Positions 44,709-56,612 of a stretch of DNA of 64,000 bases are shown piece by piece. How positions within the stretch are numbered: position 1 is the stretch's first letter; every line of letters starts with the position of its first letter. The notes below the pieces were generated by a model that worked only from the letters and a program-made list of their open reading frames with translations, was not told where the DNA came from and did not search any database. This DNA comes from Vandiemenella viatica (taxonomy: Eukaryota > Arthropoda > Insecta > Orthoptera > Morabidae), in assembly GCA_031002005.1 (NCBI GenBank), contig CM061921.1, positions 143,315,283 through 143,379,282 on the forward strand, given 5' to 3'. Made by a program: the position numbers and the translations under genes.

Positions 44709-45150
44709 TGTAGAAGCAAGCACTTTAACCACTGAGCCTTGTTTTAAAATACACGAGTGCTAAATTCTATCAAAATCGGATTAAAAATTGTGGGTTTGCA
44801 TGAAGAACGTTGGCAAAAATTAAGGGATAGTTGTAAAGGTGGAGAGTGATGGGTTTTGCAAAACAAATTTAGAAAGCATTTTTTTGTTTGTTTGTTTTAA
44901 AGCACACATGGGTAAAATTCCATCGAAATCGATCAAAAACTGCGGGTTTATACAGAGGAAATTTGAATGAATTGAGGGGTATGTAGGGTAAGAGGGGGTG
45001 GTTTTTTTTTTAGATTTGTTTTGGTCAGAAACCTTCCCAGGCACGCACCAAATAACTCACAAAAGTTTCATCGCAATCGGTTGAATGGTATAGGAACACA
45101 TAGAAGACAAAGAAACCAACAGACAAACAAACATTCATTTTTATATATTA

Positions 45151-47035
45151 GATTAGATTACTCATAGTGTTATAGTATATTTATAATAATACCTGAAATA
45201 TATTCTTTTCATTTTAAACTTGTTAGTTTTTTTATATATATAAAAATATTAGGTTCCACCGTCTATTGTTCTTCGCCTCATCCTTTCTGTCCTGTATGAA
45301 ACTTCCTATTCAGTCAGTTTAGCTTAAATATGGTGAAATTTAGTTCTCCCAACTCCTCATTGGTCATCCTCTAATTCCTTTTATCTATAGGCTGCACCCT
45401 CCTATTATAATGTGATTTTCGTTTCGCCTTATAACAAGCCCGTACCAAATCCAGTTAATCTTTTGTGGGTTTTGGAAACCATTTTTACTTTAAACATTTC
45501 TGTCATCTTGTTATTTCTTGTCTTATCTTACCATATCTTACTCAGTTTTGCTGACAATGAATCAGCTACTTCAACACGCTTTCATATTCTATTTTATAGG
45601 TCATTCTCATGACCATTTTCTAAATTTACATTTCAATTTGGCTTCACATGATAATCTAGCACAAAATTCCCATCATGATTACTCCATCCAGTGTGTGTAC
45701 TGTTTTTTATTTCTCTCTTTGCGCTTCAGTTTTCAACAACACATGAACCTAGATAATTAACTCTTTTCTAGTTCATTAGAACCATGAAATCTAGGTGAAC
45801 GGACTGTGGAACGTTCCCCCGTCCTCCAGCTCATCCGCTAGGTTCGATTGCTCTGTGTATTCTAAGCAAACACTATACTAAAGGCTGGCATGCTTAAGCT
45901 CCGTGTCAACATATCCATGGTCGCCAGATTCAACAGATAAAGACTTAGGATTGATGCTTCGTACAGACCGATTGCTACAGAGTATCTCTTGGTCTCTGCC
46001 ACGCTATCGAATGTTCTCCTCCTTTTATATTCTGCTCCAGCTGCGAATATTTTACCGGCACCATCTTCTCACTCATATAAAGACGGATTTTCTTTATTAT
46101 CACTATAAAATAAAACTTTCGAAGATCTATAAAAATGAAACGTAGCTAGTTTTACTTTACATTAGCTATATCAGGGCAAACATATCGTTCGTTGTCCCTA
46201 TTCCAAAAAAGAAGCCCAACAGTTCTCTACTGACGTTTTCTCTCTCAACAATTCTTCCTCAGATTTTCAATACGCGTGACATCATCAGCTTTTACAGTCT
46301 TGGATGCCGCTTTTTTATTTGTGCCCCATACTGAAGAAGATCTTTCTACATCTCCAGTAGCATTGCACGTGAAGTTGCAGCTTTTCCATTTTTGTTTTGC
46401 GTATCACCTGAAGTACTTCATCTCTTCTTATTTTAATGATTACATTCTATTTTTATGTTCCCAAGCCCAGTGCTTTCATTCAAAAACCTCTCAAAGTAAT
46501 CACCAACTTCTCCTTATATCTTTATTTCGTCTCTTTCCATTCCTTTATCTTTCATTTGTCTCTAGACGCTTTGTGTCCATTTATAGCTAAGCTGTATACT
46601 CTTTTGACCCCTTCTGGCGATTTAAGAAATGAGGTGGTAAAAGCGAACTTTTTAATCAATCAAGTCAGGCATAGCTCAGAGAAATGAGAAAGTTCTGAAT
46701 CCCGTTTGGTGAATGATCAATGAGAGAGCTCTCACTCAGTGAGTCTTCTTTGTATGTTCTGTGTAGATAGCGAATGTGAGACAACTGGTACCTTGAGATC
46801 TAAGGAAAGACTTCCAAAAAATTACGACTGCAATTAACAGGAACATTCTGTAGGTGTCTGTAACCGCTTAATATTTTTCAGATTTATTCTCTACGCGAAA
46901 TAAAATCAGAAAAATCCGCGTATTTCACTTTTTAAATTAGTTTTTATTGTGATTCAAGACATCACAAACTACATGGTTTTGTACGTTATATGTCAAACAT
47001 TTTGAGAGGGCTTGAAGGCATATCTCACAACCAAC
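45151..47035. other. Unassigned; possible antisense LINE relic
   Basis: T-rich on the plus strand with several open frames of 60-104 codons, none recognisable. The minus strand around 45450-45650 reads VEVADSLSAKLSKIW, vaguely like a post-RT segment of a LINE, but I cannot support this further. Confidence 0.3.
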
Positions 47036-47259
47036 GAGCGTGGTGGGTGAGTAGTAACGCTCTGGCCTCGCATTCAGGAGGAGGCGGGTTTGAATCCCCG
47101 TCCGGCCATCCACATTTGAAGTGTTCCATGGTTTCCCGAAATCACTCCAGGCGAATACTGGGATGGTTCCTTTAAGAGTCCATGGCCGAATTCCTTCCCG
47201 TTCCTGGCCCCCATCCTTATCCCACTTCTAATGACCTTCACGTCTACGAGGCGTAAATA
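47036..47259 (+). mobile_element. SINE-1 copy
   Basis: Head GAGCGTGGTGGGTGAGTAG, box B GGTTTGAATCC, full body, 3' end CTTCACGTCTACGAGGCG. No poly(A) and no clear target duplication, so the tail is lost. Confidence 0.88.
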
Positions 47260-47284
47260 GGTATGCAAGTTGATGTTAATATTA

Positions 47285-48236
47285 ATAAATATATCGATAT
47301 TTATATCGATACCAGGTAGATATTGATAATCGATAGTATCGGCCTTATCAAGCCGATAATATCGATATTTTCGGATGTTTGTATATATTATATTAGAAAT
47401 TAGAAATAAGTATGCAAATTAAAATCAGATAATAAATTTGAGGCAATGTATTGAAAAAAATTGATGAAGTCTGTTCCTAGTTTGAGTGACAGTGTTTCCT
47501 GCCTGGGAGAAGAGGTGTTCAGAAGGTACCGACGAGGCTACTGTGAGTAAATGATTAACTGCAATTTTGAACATATTTTAATCCAACTCGTATACCAGTC
47601 ATGATTGACTTTAATCCATTTTGCAGCAAAAAATGTACCGTAATCTCCAAATATGTATAGACCAAATATACGTAATAACAGAAAAATGCTTCACACTTTT
47701 CAATTTCTACTTCACAAGTTTCGAAATTTTTTCATATTTCTTATCAATTTTTGTTTTGATAGTTCCACGAGAAGGAACTTTCAAACAACGGTGCTAAGTG
47801 CTTCATTAAACACTTAAAACCTTTGGCTTCAACTGCATTAAAAGATATTTTATCAACACTGATAAAATAAGCAATTGCATCAGCTATGCTGTCATATTTT
47901 TTACCCCGTTTAGAATATTGTAATACGTCCTAGAGGGAAACAAGAACCAACGAACGCGAACGTAACGCAACCGATTAAATAATAAAACGGTGAACGTAAA
48001 TGAATGAGGAAAAAATAAGGCGCACGAAACAGAGTGGAATCACAGAGTAGGGTTTAGAACAGTTCCTGCCACTCATTCATTTATTTGCAGGATTTTTTTT
48101 AGTGCTAAGTTGTTTGTAGCCTTCGATACTTCACTGCGTAATATCGATATTATCGTATCGACAATGTATAAATATCGATATTTTACATACGAAATTATCG
48201 ATATTATCGGTTGCCCGATATATCTTTGCAACCCTA
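47285..48236 (-). mobile_element. Internally deleted hAT transposon
   Basis: Both ends are dense in ATCGAT motifs: four within 47290-47375 and three or more within 48140-48215, in inverted order (AATATCGATATT and its neighbours). The right end reversed reads TAGGGTTGCAAAGATATATC, like hAT termini. Between them, on the minus strand, lie two separate parts of a hAT transposase. The left end and an 8-bp target duplication are not clear. Confidence 0.8.
47465..47930 (-). pseudogene. hAT transposase, N-proximal and C-terminal parts joined
   Basis: Minus strand: GKKYDSIADAIAYFISVDKI, FNAVEAKGFKCLMKHLAPLFE, then after a frameshift VPSRGTIKTKIDKKYEK. This matches the segment after the BED zinc finger in hAT transposases. 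Further on come HLLTVASSVPSEHLFSQAG and NTVTQTRNRL, the hallmark C-terminal dimerisation region. The RNase H-like catalytic core that should lie between them is deleted, so it is inactive. Confidence 0.85.
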
Positions 48237-48249
48237 AGCGTAAAGTCAC

Positions 48250-49104
48250 AAAAAAAAACAAAAAAAAAATAAATAAAAAAAAAACAAAAAACGAACAAAA
48301 AAGTTCTTACATTGGTGTACGTAATAAGACTCAAATGAAAATTTTGTAATGTGTAGGCATCATTTTATGTAGGATTAAACCAACTAATCCGTTTGCAGGA
48401 TTAAGATGATACTTGACAGTTGGCGTGTTTTTCGTTAATGGCAGTGATCTCATTAGTGAAGAAGTGTTACAGAATTTTGGTTCAAACTATGCCAGCAGTA
48501 GAACACAATACGATCATAAATAAGAAAACGTCTTTGCAGCTAACTACCAACATCTGTTTTAATGTGGCAAGAGCTCCAAGCAAACATTAAAAAACTTGTT
48601 TCATTTTTGGAGATAAGTAATCTAAGGTGCACAAGAGAAACCCAGATATTTATATGTGATGTGCCATCTCTTTTTGACACTGATCGAGTTTTGGATAGAA
48701 AGAGTATGTCACAGAAGACCGTATGTCATATAAGAAAATGAAAGCTTTCTCAATCCATAAGAACTAAGTTTTTCTCGGCGTTGAGAGTTAATATTATGCA
48801 CTCGTCAGACTAGCCCAGTGAACATGATGTTTAGGCATGATACTTCGACCGTTGAAAACTGTGTGGCAATTTTTTATCACTGCAACCAATTTGCGTATGC
48901 ATTTGATTCATAGACAGATATGTAAATTAATTTAAGTGACAAAACAATGTCTTCTTTCGAGAATTGGGTAGTCGGTTACAGGATGATATGGCACCATTCA
49001 AAGTCCTTGGAAGAGAGTTCCTACTTAAGTTTCGAGGCAGCTAAAGTGGACCTCCATTACAGCTTCCACTTACGCTTTCTACATAACGGGAATCCAGAAG
49101 GCAC
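48250..49104. other. Unassigned stretch
   Basis: Begins with an A-rich tract (48249-48300). No gene or repeat recognised. Confidence 0.5.
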
Positions 49105-49111
49105 GACAATC

Positions 49112-49346
49112 ATTCTTTTTTTACGTTTGTCGACGTCGTGGTAATTAGAGGCGAGATGGGACTGGGAACAAAGAACGGGAAGGAATTCGGCCATGGATCT
49201 TTGGAGGAAGTATTCCGACATTCGCCTGGAGTGATTTGGAGAACCATGGAAAACCCAAATCTGGATGCCCGGGCGGAGATTCGAAAGGCGTCCTCCATTA
49301 GGAGAGGCCTGAGTGGTAACCACTCACCCACCACTCCCGGTGACAA
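49112..49346 (-). mobile_element. SINE-1 copy
   Basis: Minus strand with a T7 tail, GTCGACGTCG 3' end and head CACCCACCACTCCCGG. The flanks share GACAATC (49105-49111 and 49347-49353). Box B has changed (GATTCGAAAGG). Confidence 0.9.
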
Positions 49347-49353
49347 GACAATC

Positions 49354-50894
49354 CAACCGATGTTAGTCTACAACGCTCCCAGGTGCATGCAATATGGTAG
49401 TGTGATCTTCAACTAAATTTCGTATCAGCTGTTCCACGGAATACGACCCGTAGGCGTCTGAGATTAGAGGGATTAACCCAGTTTCATGTTCTGTATAAAG
49501 CCACGCCTTGCTAGCACGGTGTCAAATTTAATTTAGTTAAACGATCTATGCCATCTGATGTTGAACTGCCATTTATTTACTAGCCTGGTATCAAATTAAT
49601 GTGTTTAAATGATTAAGTAAAGCCGCTTGATATTTCATTCATACTAATCTTTTGCTGATTAGCTTTTAATAAATCAGTTATATGTCACAGGATAAATAAA
49701 ATATGAGGTTTATATTTATTGGATTTTGGATATAATAAATTAAATTGATGTGTGAAAGATTTTTCCTTTAAAGGTTCCTTTTTCATTGATAAGAAAATTC
49801 AGAACAATAAAATGTCACAAGCTAATATGCAGCTATAATGAAGATTTTCAGTTTGAATATCTCAACGTGGTGCTATTAAAAGATTATAACAATGTATTGT
49901 ATGCATTACAGAGCAAAGGTGGGAAATATTTAATTTTGTGAAAGTCTGGTGGTGTCAAAACATCTTCAACAATTCTTCAGTAATTATTATAATTCATGTC
50001 CTTGTGATATTTTATAAGCCTTCAGGTAGGCAAAACAAGAAAATGTCACAAAATGATTACCTGATACTCAATTCAAGGTTTTCAAATCTGATAGCTTACA
50101 CTTGCTGGTAAAAGTCACAAAATGTTAAAAATCTTTTCAACTTCCTTATTGTAAATGTTTACCGACGGATGACATTATATTTTCCTATATAATGCTGTAA
50201 TCCTCATGCCCAAAAGATTTTTACGTGATTTAGTAATTGTGTATAACGTGGCCAGCTGAGAGTTGATGATTCAGAATACAGAGTGATAATTCAGTTTATA
50301 AGGAACGTAATAAATGTAAATAACACTTAAGTCAGATGCATGAATACAAGATTCGCTACATATTTTATAGCTTCACTCAACCATACTAAAAGTGTGGATG
50401 GAAAGCATTTCTTCAAATACATCTACTAACAAGATTTAGATAATTGTGATAAAGATTCTGATTTATAGTGTTTACAAGAATAAATAATTACCTACCATAA
50501 GAGATTATAAAGCCATCACTTGATATTTTCCATTACCGTTCTTCTATTAACATTCCAGGATTGCCGTAGTCCCTAAAATCAGGTCTGCGTGTAAATGTAT
50601 CAACAAACTTCCTTAGACCTGAAACGAAATCTAATAAGGAGGAGGCATTAAAACAAAGTGCAGATGTCTGATCTTAAAACTCAATTGATACAGAATTTCA
50701 GTTCTATGGTAAACGGATAAACGGAATTTGACTCGTACTTATACGGGGAAAGTAGAAAATAATATTAAAAGAAATCCTTTAAATATTCTATCGGTTGCAG
50801 AAAAATGTTGGAAGTTATTCATTTAAGCAATTTGCACTAGTGCTTTTTTTTACCATCGTGACTTCTCCCATTGCCTACTACTTTTCAGCTTCCA
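49354..50894. other. Unassigned AT-rich stretch
   Basis: No gene or repeat recognised in 1.5 kb. Confidence 0.5.
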
Positions 50895-51135
50895 AGCTTA
50901 TTGGCTGAGCGGTAACGTTCTGGCCTTGCATTCGGGAGGTCGTGGAATCAAATCCCCGTCCGGTCATCCAGATTTGTGTTTTCCATGGTTTCTCTAAATC
51001 ACTCCAGGTGAATGTGAGGATGGTTCCTTCAAAAGGCCATGGGCGAGTTCCTTCCCTTTCCTAGTCCCCAGTCCTTTTCCATCTTTAACGACCTCGACGT
51101 TGATGAGGCGAAAAGCAAAAAAAAAAAAAAAAAAA
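50895..51135 (+). mobile_element. SINE-1 copy with long A tail
   Basis: Starts near TTGGCTGAGCGGTAACG, has a damaged box B (GGAATCAAATCC), a complete body and CTCGACGTTGATGAGGCG followed by about 18 A. Point changes are numerous although the tail is long. Confidence 0.9.
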
Positions 51136-51637
51136 TTAGCTCAGAGAGAGCGATACTGCTATATTTGCCTCCACATTATGAATTGATGCACTGTCCACGA
51201 TCAACAAAGTAAACAGACCCTAGCGTGAGTATTATTCACTCCTGTAAGCGTTTATAATTAGTGCTGTTCATTTCATGGAGGTAATCACCTAGTTTTTATT
51301 AATAATCTGAACTAATAGAGCAGCTTCATTAATGCCCATTATATCAACAGTAATGATGTAATACGATACACTGTCCCGCAGTTTCGTTGGCCGTTCATTA
51401 ACTTTGTTGACTACAGGACTCCATATATGTTTTGCACCATTCCAATTCCAGCTATATTAATTTTATCTCACTGAAGACGAATGCAATAATGGTTCTTTCA
51501 TTGCCATAGTCGAATTATTTTTTCTTGTCCACCATCCTGACTGGGCACAAATTAATCTGTTCTACAACAGCTGTGTAGCCCTGGGGAAACAATATTCTAC
51601 CGCCCGGCATTGTCACAAGTTCGTATAATTTGCAATC
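51136..51637. other. Unassigned spacer
   Basis: No gene or repeat recognised. Confidence 0.5.
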
Positions 51638-51649
51638 GTATTTCTCATT

Positions 51650-51773
51650 CACCTCGTCGACGTCGAGGTCATAAACCAAGGAAAACCGAAATCTGGGTGC
51701 CTGGACGGGGATTCGAACCCGCGTCCACCCGGATGCCAGATCCAAGCGTTACTGCTCTCCTTCCTAACTCGGT
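51650..51773 (-). mobile_element. SINE-1 copy with 100-bp internal deletion
   Basis: Minus strand: CTCGTCGACGTCGAGGTCAT jumps directly to AACCAAGGAAAACCGAAATC, so most of the body is lost. The tRNA-like head with box B complement GGGATTCGAACCC is intact. Confidence 0.88.
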
Positions 51774-52063
51774 TGTATTTGCCAAAATGTTTGCAGGAAA
51801 TTTGAAGTTTTGGAAGTAAAATTCCACAAATATTTCCGTTGTTTAATATGAAAGTGATCAACTTCAGTATTTCTCGGTGGTGATAAGATATTTGTATAAT
51901 TGAAGTTACACCTTAATCACATTAATGTAATTTTTTGGAGAAAATAGTTAAAGTTTTTGAATTAGGCTGAATATTTCATCCAATAAATCATTCAGCTATT
52001 TTAATTATTTCAGAATTTCAGAACTAATCTGTGTTAACAATGATGGAAATTTATCCTTTTATA

Positions 52064-53048
52064 CACTGGCCGAAATTAAAAGTTGCAACACACAGACGGA
52101 GTTGTGATAAACGGATGAAATTTTTCCCAAAATATCGCCATATGAAGAGCATAACTGATTAACAAATTGAAAGTTTTACATGTAACAGTATGAGAATTAC
52201 GGGGCTATTTATCAGGCACAATTGCTATATTTTTTGCCGTATAAGCGGTGAACAGTGTGGTGAAACATGACAATCTTTTATCCACAAGTTCTTGTTGACG
52301 AAGTATGCCAAGGCGGAGAGTGACGACTCTCTACGCCCAAATGTATTAACGGTGAGAGAGATCGGAGAAGTGCCGTGTTTGAAATGTTGCATCATATCGT
52401 GAAATACGCTGAAAGTGCAATGTGAGTATACAGACTTGTTACACAGTGGATGAAAGAAGGTTCTAGTACTCCCAGGGCAGGTACAGGTCCAAACAGTACA
52501 ACAGCATCTGAAGACCGCCAAACTGGGTGGGTGACTGTTGCTGGCAGACGGATGTCTGCAGGCCAGATCCAAGCAGTGGTTACAGAGAGAATCACATCTT
52601 GGACGGTTGTAAACCAATTGCTTGAAGCTGGTTTACACTATCTGATTCCTATTCAATGTATTCCATTAATCTGATTTCATTGCCAGTATTGTCAAACCTG
52701 GTGTAGTGAAAAACGCAAATGGACACGTGAATGGCGTACATTTGTGTTTAGAGATGAGTATCGATTGTATCTGTGGCAAAGTGATAATCGACAACATGGA
52801 CGCAGGCGTAGTTGAGAAAGCGTTTACTCTGCTTTGATTTAAGAACGCCACACAGGTCCAGCAGTTGGTGTTATTGTTTGGGGACAATCTGTTTCGACAG
52901 CAGGACTGAGTTGGTTGTTGTTGAAGGCACAATGACAACTCACCATTATGTGGACGGGTTGCTTCAATCTATTGTTATACCCTTCATGTCCACCATCCAA
53001 ATCGCATCTTCCAACAGCATAATGCCCGTCCTCTTACTCTGGTCATCA
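52064..53048 (+). mobile_element. Tc1-like transposon, 3' end lost
   Basis: The left end TA|CACTGGCCGAAATTAAAAG (52062 on) is a Tc1-type terminus. A decayed transposase gene follows. The right end is missing: Tc1 similarity stops near 53048, exactly where LINE-B begins on the opposite strand. Confidence 0.8.
52304..53048 (+). pseudogene. Tc1-like transposase, decayed
   Basis: Possible start ATG at 52304 (MPRRRV). Several frames give WMKEGSSTPRAGTGPN, HCQYCQTWCSE-like and KWTREWRTFVFRDEYRLYLW, where D marks the first catalytic residue of the DDE part. Then come ERHTGPAVGVIVWG, VVVEGTMTTHHYVDGLL and LQQHNARPLTL. In the last motif Tc1 elements have QDNARPH; the second catalytic Asp is His here. 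Stops and frameshifts confirm it is dead. Confidence 0.85.
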
Positions 53049-53107
53049 CAACACATTCGCCTGGAATAATCCCGGAAAACCAATGAAAATCCAGATCAGG
53101 ATGGACG
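53049..53107 (-). repeat. LINE-B 3' UTR carrying the SINE-1 body
   Basis: Minus strand, downstream of the LINE-B stop: TCCATCCTGATCTGGATTTT, CATTGGTTTTCCGGG and TTCCAGGCGAATGTG. This is SINE-1 body without a tRNA head, as at 30973-31062. It ends at the junction with the Tc1-like element. Confidence 0.75.
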
Positions 53108-53830
53108 AAGTGATTTATCGAGAGCTAATCCTGTCGGATTTTAAGTTTACTCGCCCGGTAAATCCTTTCTATTCCATTCCCTAATCGCTCGTGGAAAAGA
53201 AAAGAGTACCGAAATGATTTCTGTTATCTTATTTTCGCGGTCATTCCTAGATATGAATTGCTGGTAGCAATATTTGTTTGCTGTCATTCCGAAATAAGTC
53301 AGTCGTGAATTTTTCAATTAGTTTCTGTCGGGAACAACGCCTTCGATGTTCCAGGTCTTCCCAACCTAATTCCTTCAACACCTCTCTTACGCTTTCCCTC
53401 CAACTATGTATACCTGTCACGAATCGGGCGGCTCTTCTTTGGATTTTCTCTAATGCCTCCATTAACCCCTTTTGATCGGGACCCCATACAGAACAACAAT
53501 ATTCTAAGCGAGGACGCGCTAGTGACTTATATGCAATCGATTTAGCTTCCAGAGTGCATTGTTTTAAATTACTAACTAGAAATCGGAGCATAGGATTTGC
53601 TTTCCCAATTACCTTCTCGATATGCTAATTCGACTAAAAATTATTACGAATTGTTACCCCTAGGTGTTTAGCGGAATCTACCGTTCTAAGGACAGTACCA
53701 TTAGTAGTTTATTCAGTGCTAAATGGTGTCACCTTTTTACTTACAAGCATTACTTGCAACTTTTTAGCGTTTAACTCCAACTGCCAGTCTTTACACTACG
53801 CAATTATTTTCATAATATCGTCTTGTAACA
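53108..53830 (-). pseudogene. LINE-B reverse transcriptase, C-terminal third
   Basis: Minus strand, in order: DWQLELNAKKLQVM, VDSAKHLGVTI, IEKVIGKANPMLRF, then a 114-codon open stretch (53247-53591) with AYKSLARPRLEYCCSVWGP, KIQRRAARFVTG, LGWEDLEHRRRCSRQKLIEKF-type tail. After a 2-base deletion the frame resumes as SRNDRENKITEI and FPRAIREWNRKD. Typical thumb and C-terminal region of CR1/Jockey-like LINEs. Upstream RT is truncated. Confidence 0.9.
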
Positions 53831-53949
53831 AAGTGGAGTATTGAAATGTTATGAGGTTTTAGTCATATAGTTACTCTGAATTTTAAGTACATAAAATGAA
53901 CTGACATTCAATTCTCTACATTTAAGGGGAACTCATTGTAATAGATCAG

Positions 53950-54070
53950 CGAGCTTGGTGGTTGAGCGGTAACGTTCGGGCCTAGTATTTTGGAATACGA
54001 AGTTTGGATGCATGGTCCATTTCTCACTATGTGAAGTATTTGGAACGTGCTATGGCTGAATTGATACCGA
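53950..54070 (+). mobile_element. SINE-1 5' part, decayed
   Basis: GCGAGCTTGGTGGTTGAGCGG and TAACGTTCGGGCC mark the tRNA-like head. Box B is gone. A weak GCTATGGCTGAATTGATACCG shows where the body was. Confidence 0.65.
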
Positions 54071-54306
54071 AATTTTTTATGAGATGTTTAACGCAGTGAA
54101 ATATTACAAGTAACTGAATCGTCAAGAATTATCATCGTGAAGTTTTCGGAGACTGAGATCAAATGTGTGAGCTAGTGAAGACATATATCAAGTTAAGCTT
54201 ACTGAAAATGAAAAGTCAGAACAATAGAACTTTATCTGAAAGTGAATTTGGTCGTAGGAAAACCAAATATGTGTTTAATTTGAAAGCAGAGACTCATAAA
54301 TAGACC

Positions 54307-54342
<36 letters not shown>

Positions 54343-55859
54343 GAAGATTTTTGTTTTTTTTATGATCTTTAATGTCAAGAGTTTTTTTCCAAAGGCAGCT
54401 TATAACATATATTCACTTAAGTTTGCCAAATTAACGTTACCAGTTCATATTGATGTGTAATTTCAGCCAACTGTACGAAAAATCTTAGGCCAGTGAAGAA
54501 ACGCCTGCGTTGTGATCTGAATATTGCACTAATCACAAAAGGGAGAAAAAAAGGCACATTACAAGCTTTTACACTGTTTAATTGCGGATGGACTATTGTT
54601 AATGCAAGGCCAAACTAGCCATCTGAGGTGGATTTTATGCAGTATTTTTTTTTCAACTCAGACTAATATTCGTAAATTATTCGAGTGTACGATTCTCTGT
54701 AATGTGGCAAGACCAAGAGAAATTGATACTCCCTTTTTTCTTATTTCTAAGAAAAATGGAGCAGAAAAAGGATGAATCATTCACATATCACGAAATCCCA
54801 GATTTATCATGACCAGATTACAATCTCAATAGAAGATAAGTGATTGAAATATCGCGTTTTCTTAAACGTGATATAAACAAATTACATGTTAATGTTCATA
54901 AAACTACCAAATAATCATTCGTCTACTATACGAATTCAAACAAAAATATTTGTAAGTTGTTCAATAAAGGTGAAAACTAACGTTCATATAGAATGCAACT
55001 GAGTTTGTGTGATCTGCAATGCTGATACCATGCTGTATTCACGGCTTTTAGAAATTCTGTATTGCGTAATTATGCTGGCAGTTCTCCGTTATCGCTTTTA
55101 TGTTCGATTAAGCATTTACGGTAGCCTACATAACGTTATCTGTGAAATACTTGGTGTACAATGTCACAAAGCTGGATTTACGAATACCTAACCTCAAGCA
55201 CAAACATACATACAGTATTTGATAACCGACAGCTGTCGTGAGATATTCAGAATTTCTCTAACACATTTTCAAGTGAAAAAAGAATACTTGTTGCTCCTGC
55301 TTCGACTTAAGCTTTATACAATTCCAATTAATTCTCATTATTATTAATATTACGTTCTTGTTATGTTTATGTTAATAAATTTACTGTCATTTTAAAGTAC
55401 TAATAATGTGTTGGATAAAACTATCAGAAGTCCATCAAAAGATCAAATTTTAGAAAATTTACAAATTGAAAAATGAAAACTATATAATAGAAAATTCTTC
55501 TTATCTATCCATAGTTTAGTAACTCAGAATGAATTATTAAAAATAAGGAAGGGGAAACTAAGAAAAGACTTTTCATAGATGGAATACGCCTGGTGAAAAG
55601 CAAATCTGCAAATACAATGTGATCTGTCAGTCGAGACAACGGCGGCACAGAGTACGCTTTTCTAGACACGCCTCGGAACAGTTTTCAACCTCAATTTCTT
55701 CTGCTACATGCTTAAAATTTTTAATAACCCATAGATATTGGAAAGACAGTAAATATATTAAATTTTGCTTCGTTCCTGTTCTTAGTTACAAAGTTATCCA
55801 TATGAAAATTTCATCATTTTTCAAAGAATGTAGGCTATCTTGGTGAGTCAGTTGCTTAA
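54071..55859. other. Unassigned; T25-A11 tract
   Basis: No gene recognised. At 54307-54342 a run of 25 T is followed directly by 11 A, a self-complementary homopolymer pair. The rest is AT-rich. Confidence 0.5.
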
Positions 55860-55917
55860 AATCCTCTCGAGCTTTCCACAGGGATAGCGCTATCCCGGTG
55901 GAAAGGCCGAGAGGATT
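55860..55917. repeat. 58-bp near-perfect palindrome, no loop
   Basis: The left half (55860-55888) and right half (55889-55917) are reverse complements with 3 mismatches in 29 and meet at AGC|GCT. Sequence AATCCTCTCG...GGGATAGC. It is GC-richer than its AT-rich surroundings. Function unknown; it may be part of a mobile element. Confidence 0.85.
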
Positions 55918-56612
55918 CCATCATTTTTGACACTCACTGACTGATGATCGTAAATGTAGAAAGCTGAAATTTTTAATCCTAATTATAAGAAAAATATAAA
56001 ACTGGTAAATTAACGTATATCTACCCCTTATGTAACACAAATGCCTCAGATTTTCATTATAAATGGAACTAACTAAGCTTAAGTAATGTGTTAAATTTTA
56101 CTTCATTCTTCTCCTCATTTTGAAACTTAGTGAAATTCAAAGTTTTTAATGGACTACGATACTCTGTCATCATAATTCCACATAACTTCTTTGATCCTAG
56201 AAACAGATAACTTGGCACTTCATCTCCGAATAATGCGAAAAGTACGATATTGGTGATTTTCCCTGTATTTATTCAATTACGACCCTAAACGTGAAACGTT
56301 TAGGCACAAACTTGTACGTTTAGTGCTTTGCTATGGATTACGTTAAATGCCTCAAATTTCTATTATGCTTAATTAACACATTAAATTTTACTTTTTTCCT
56401 ACTCTTAGTGTGGAAGTTATTGGTACACCATCTACTCGTATGATGGCAGCAACACGTGCACGGTATCGCTCGTCCAAAACAAATCTTGCGCAAGCTCACT
56501 TTTTGAAATGAACATATCCACTTTCGCGGGCCCATTCAGTCTTTAAAAAGTTGCGGCGTTATCTGGAATATTTTGAAATACAGACTACAAAAGATTATTT
56601 TATTTTGGCTTC
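55918..56612. repeat. Degenerate direct repeat region
   Basis: A segment with AAATGCCTCAGATTTTCATT and GTGTTAAATTTTACTTC (56040-56105) recurs as AAATGCCTCAAATTTCTATT and CATTAAATTTTACTT (56346-56395). A small palindrome CTAAACGTGAAACGTTTAG lies at 56285-56303. Otherwise unassigned. Confidence 0.45.

Larger units (their letters stand above)
41508..45150 (+). repeat. Modular retroposon with nested insertions
   Basis: Starts with ACTAGCTTTACCCGGC and ends in an (ACAAAC)n-CATTCATTTTTATATATTAG tail like that of 4236-5313. In between, a submodule recurs about seven times (near 42540, 43115, 43265, 43960, 44085, 44775 and 44925): a 'TCGGATAAAAACTGTGGGTT' block, 'GAACGTTGGCAAAAATTAAG' and a 'TTTTGCAAACCAAATATAGA' block. 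Minus-strand tRNA-like segments occur at about 43030, 43850 and 44395. It was invaded by a foldback, two SINE-1 copies and a hAT-like element. That all modules form one element is inferred. Confidence 0.6.
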
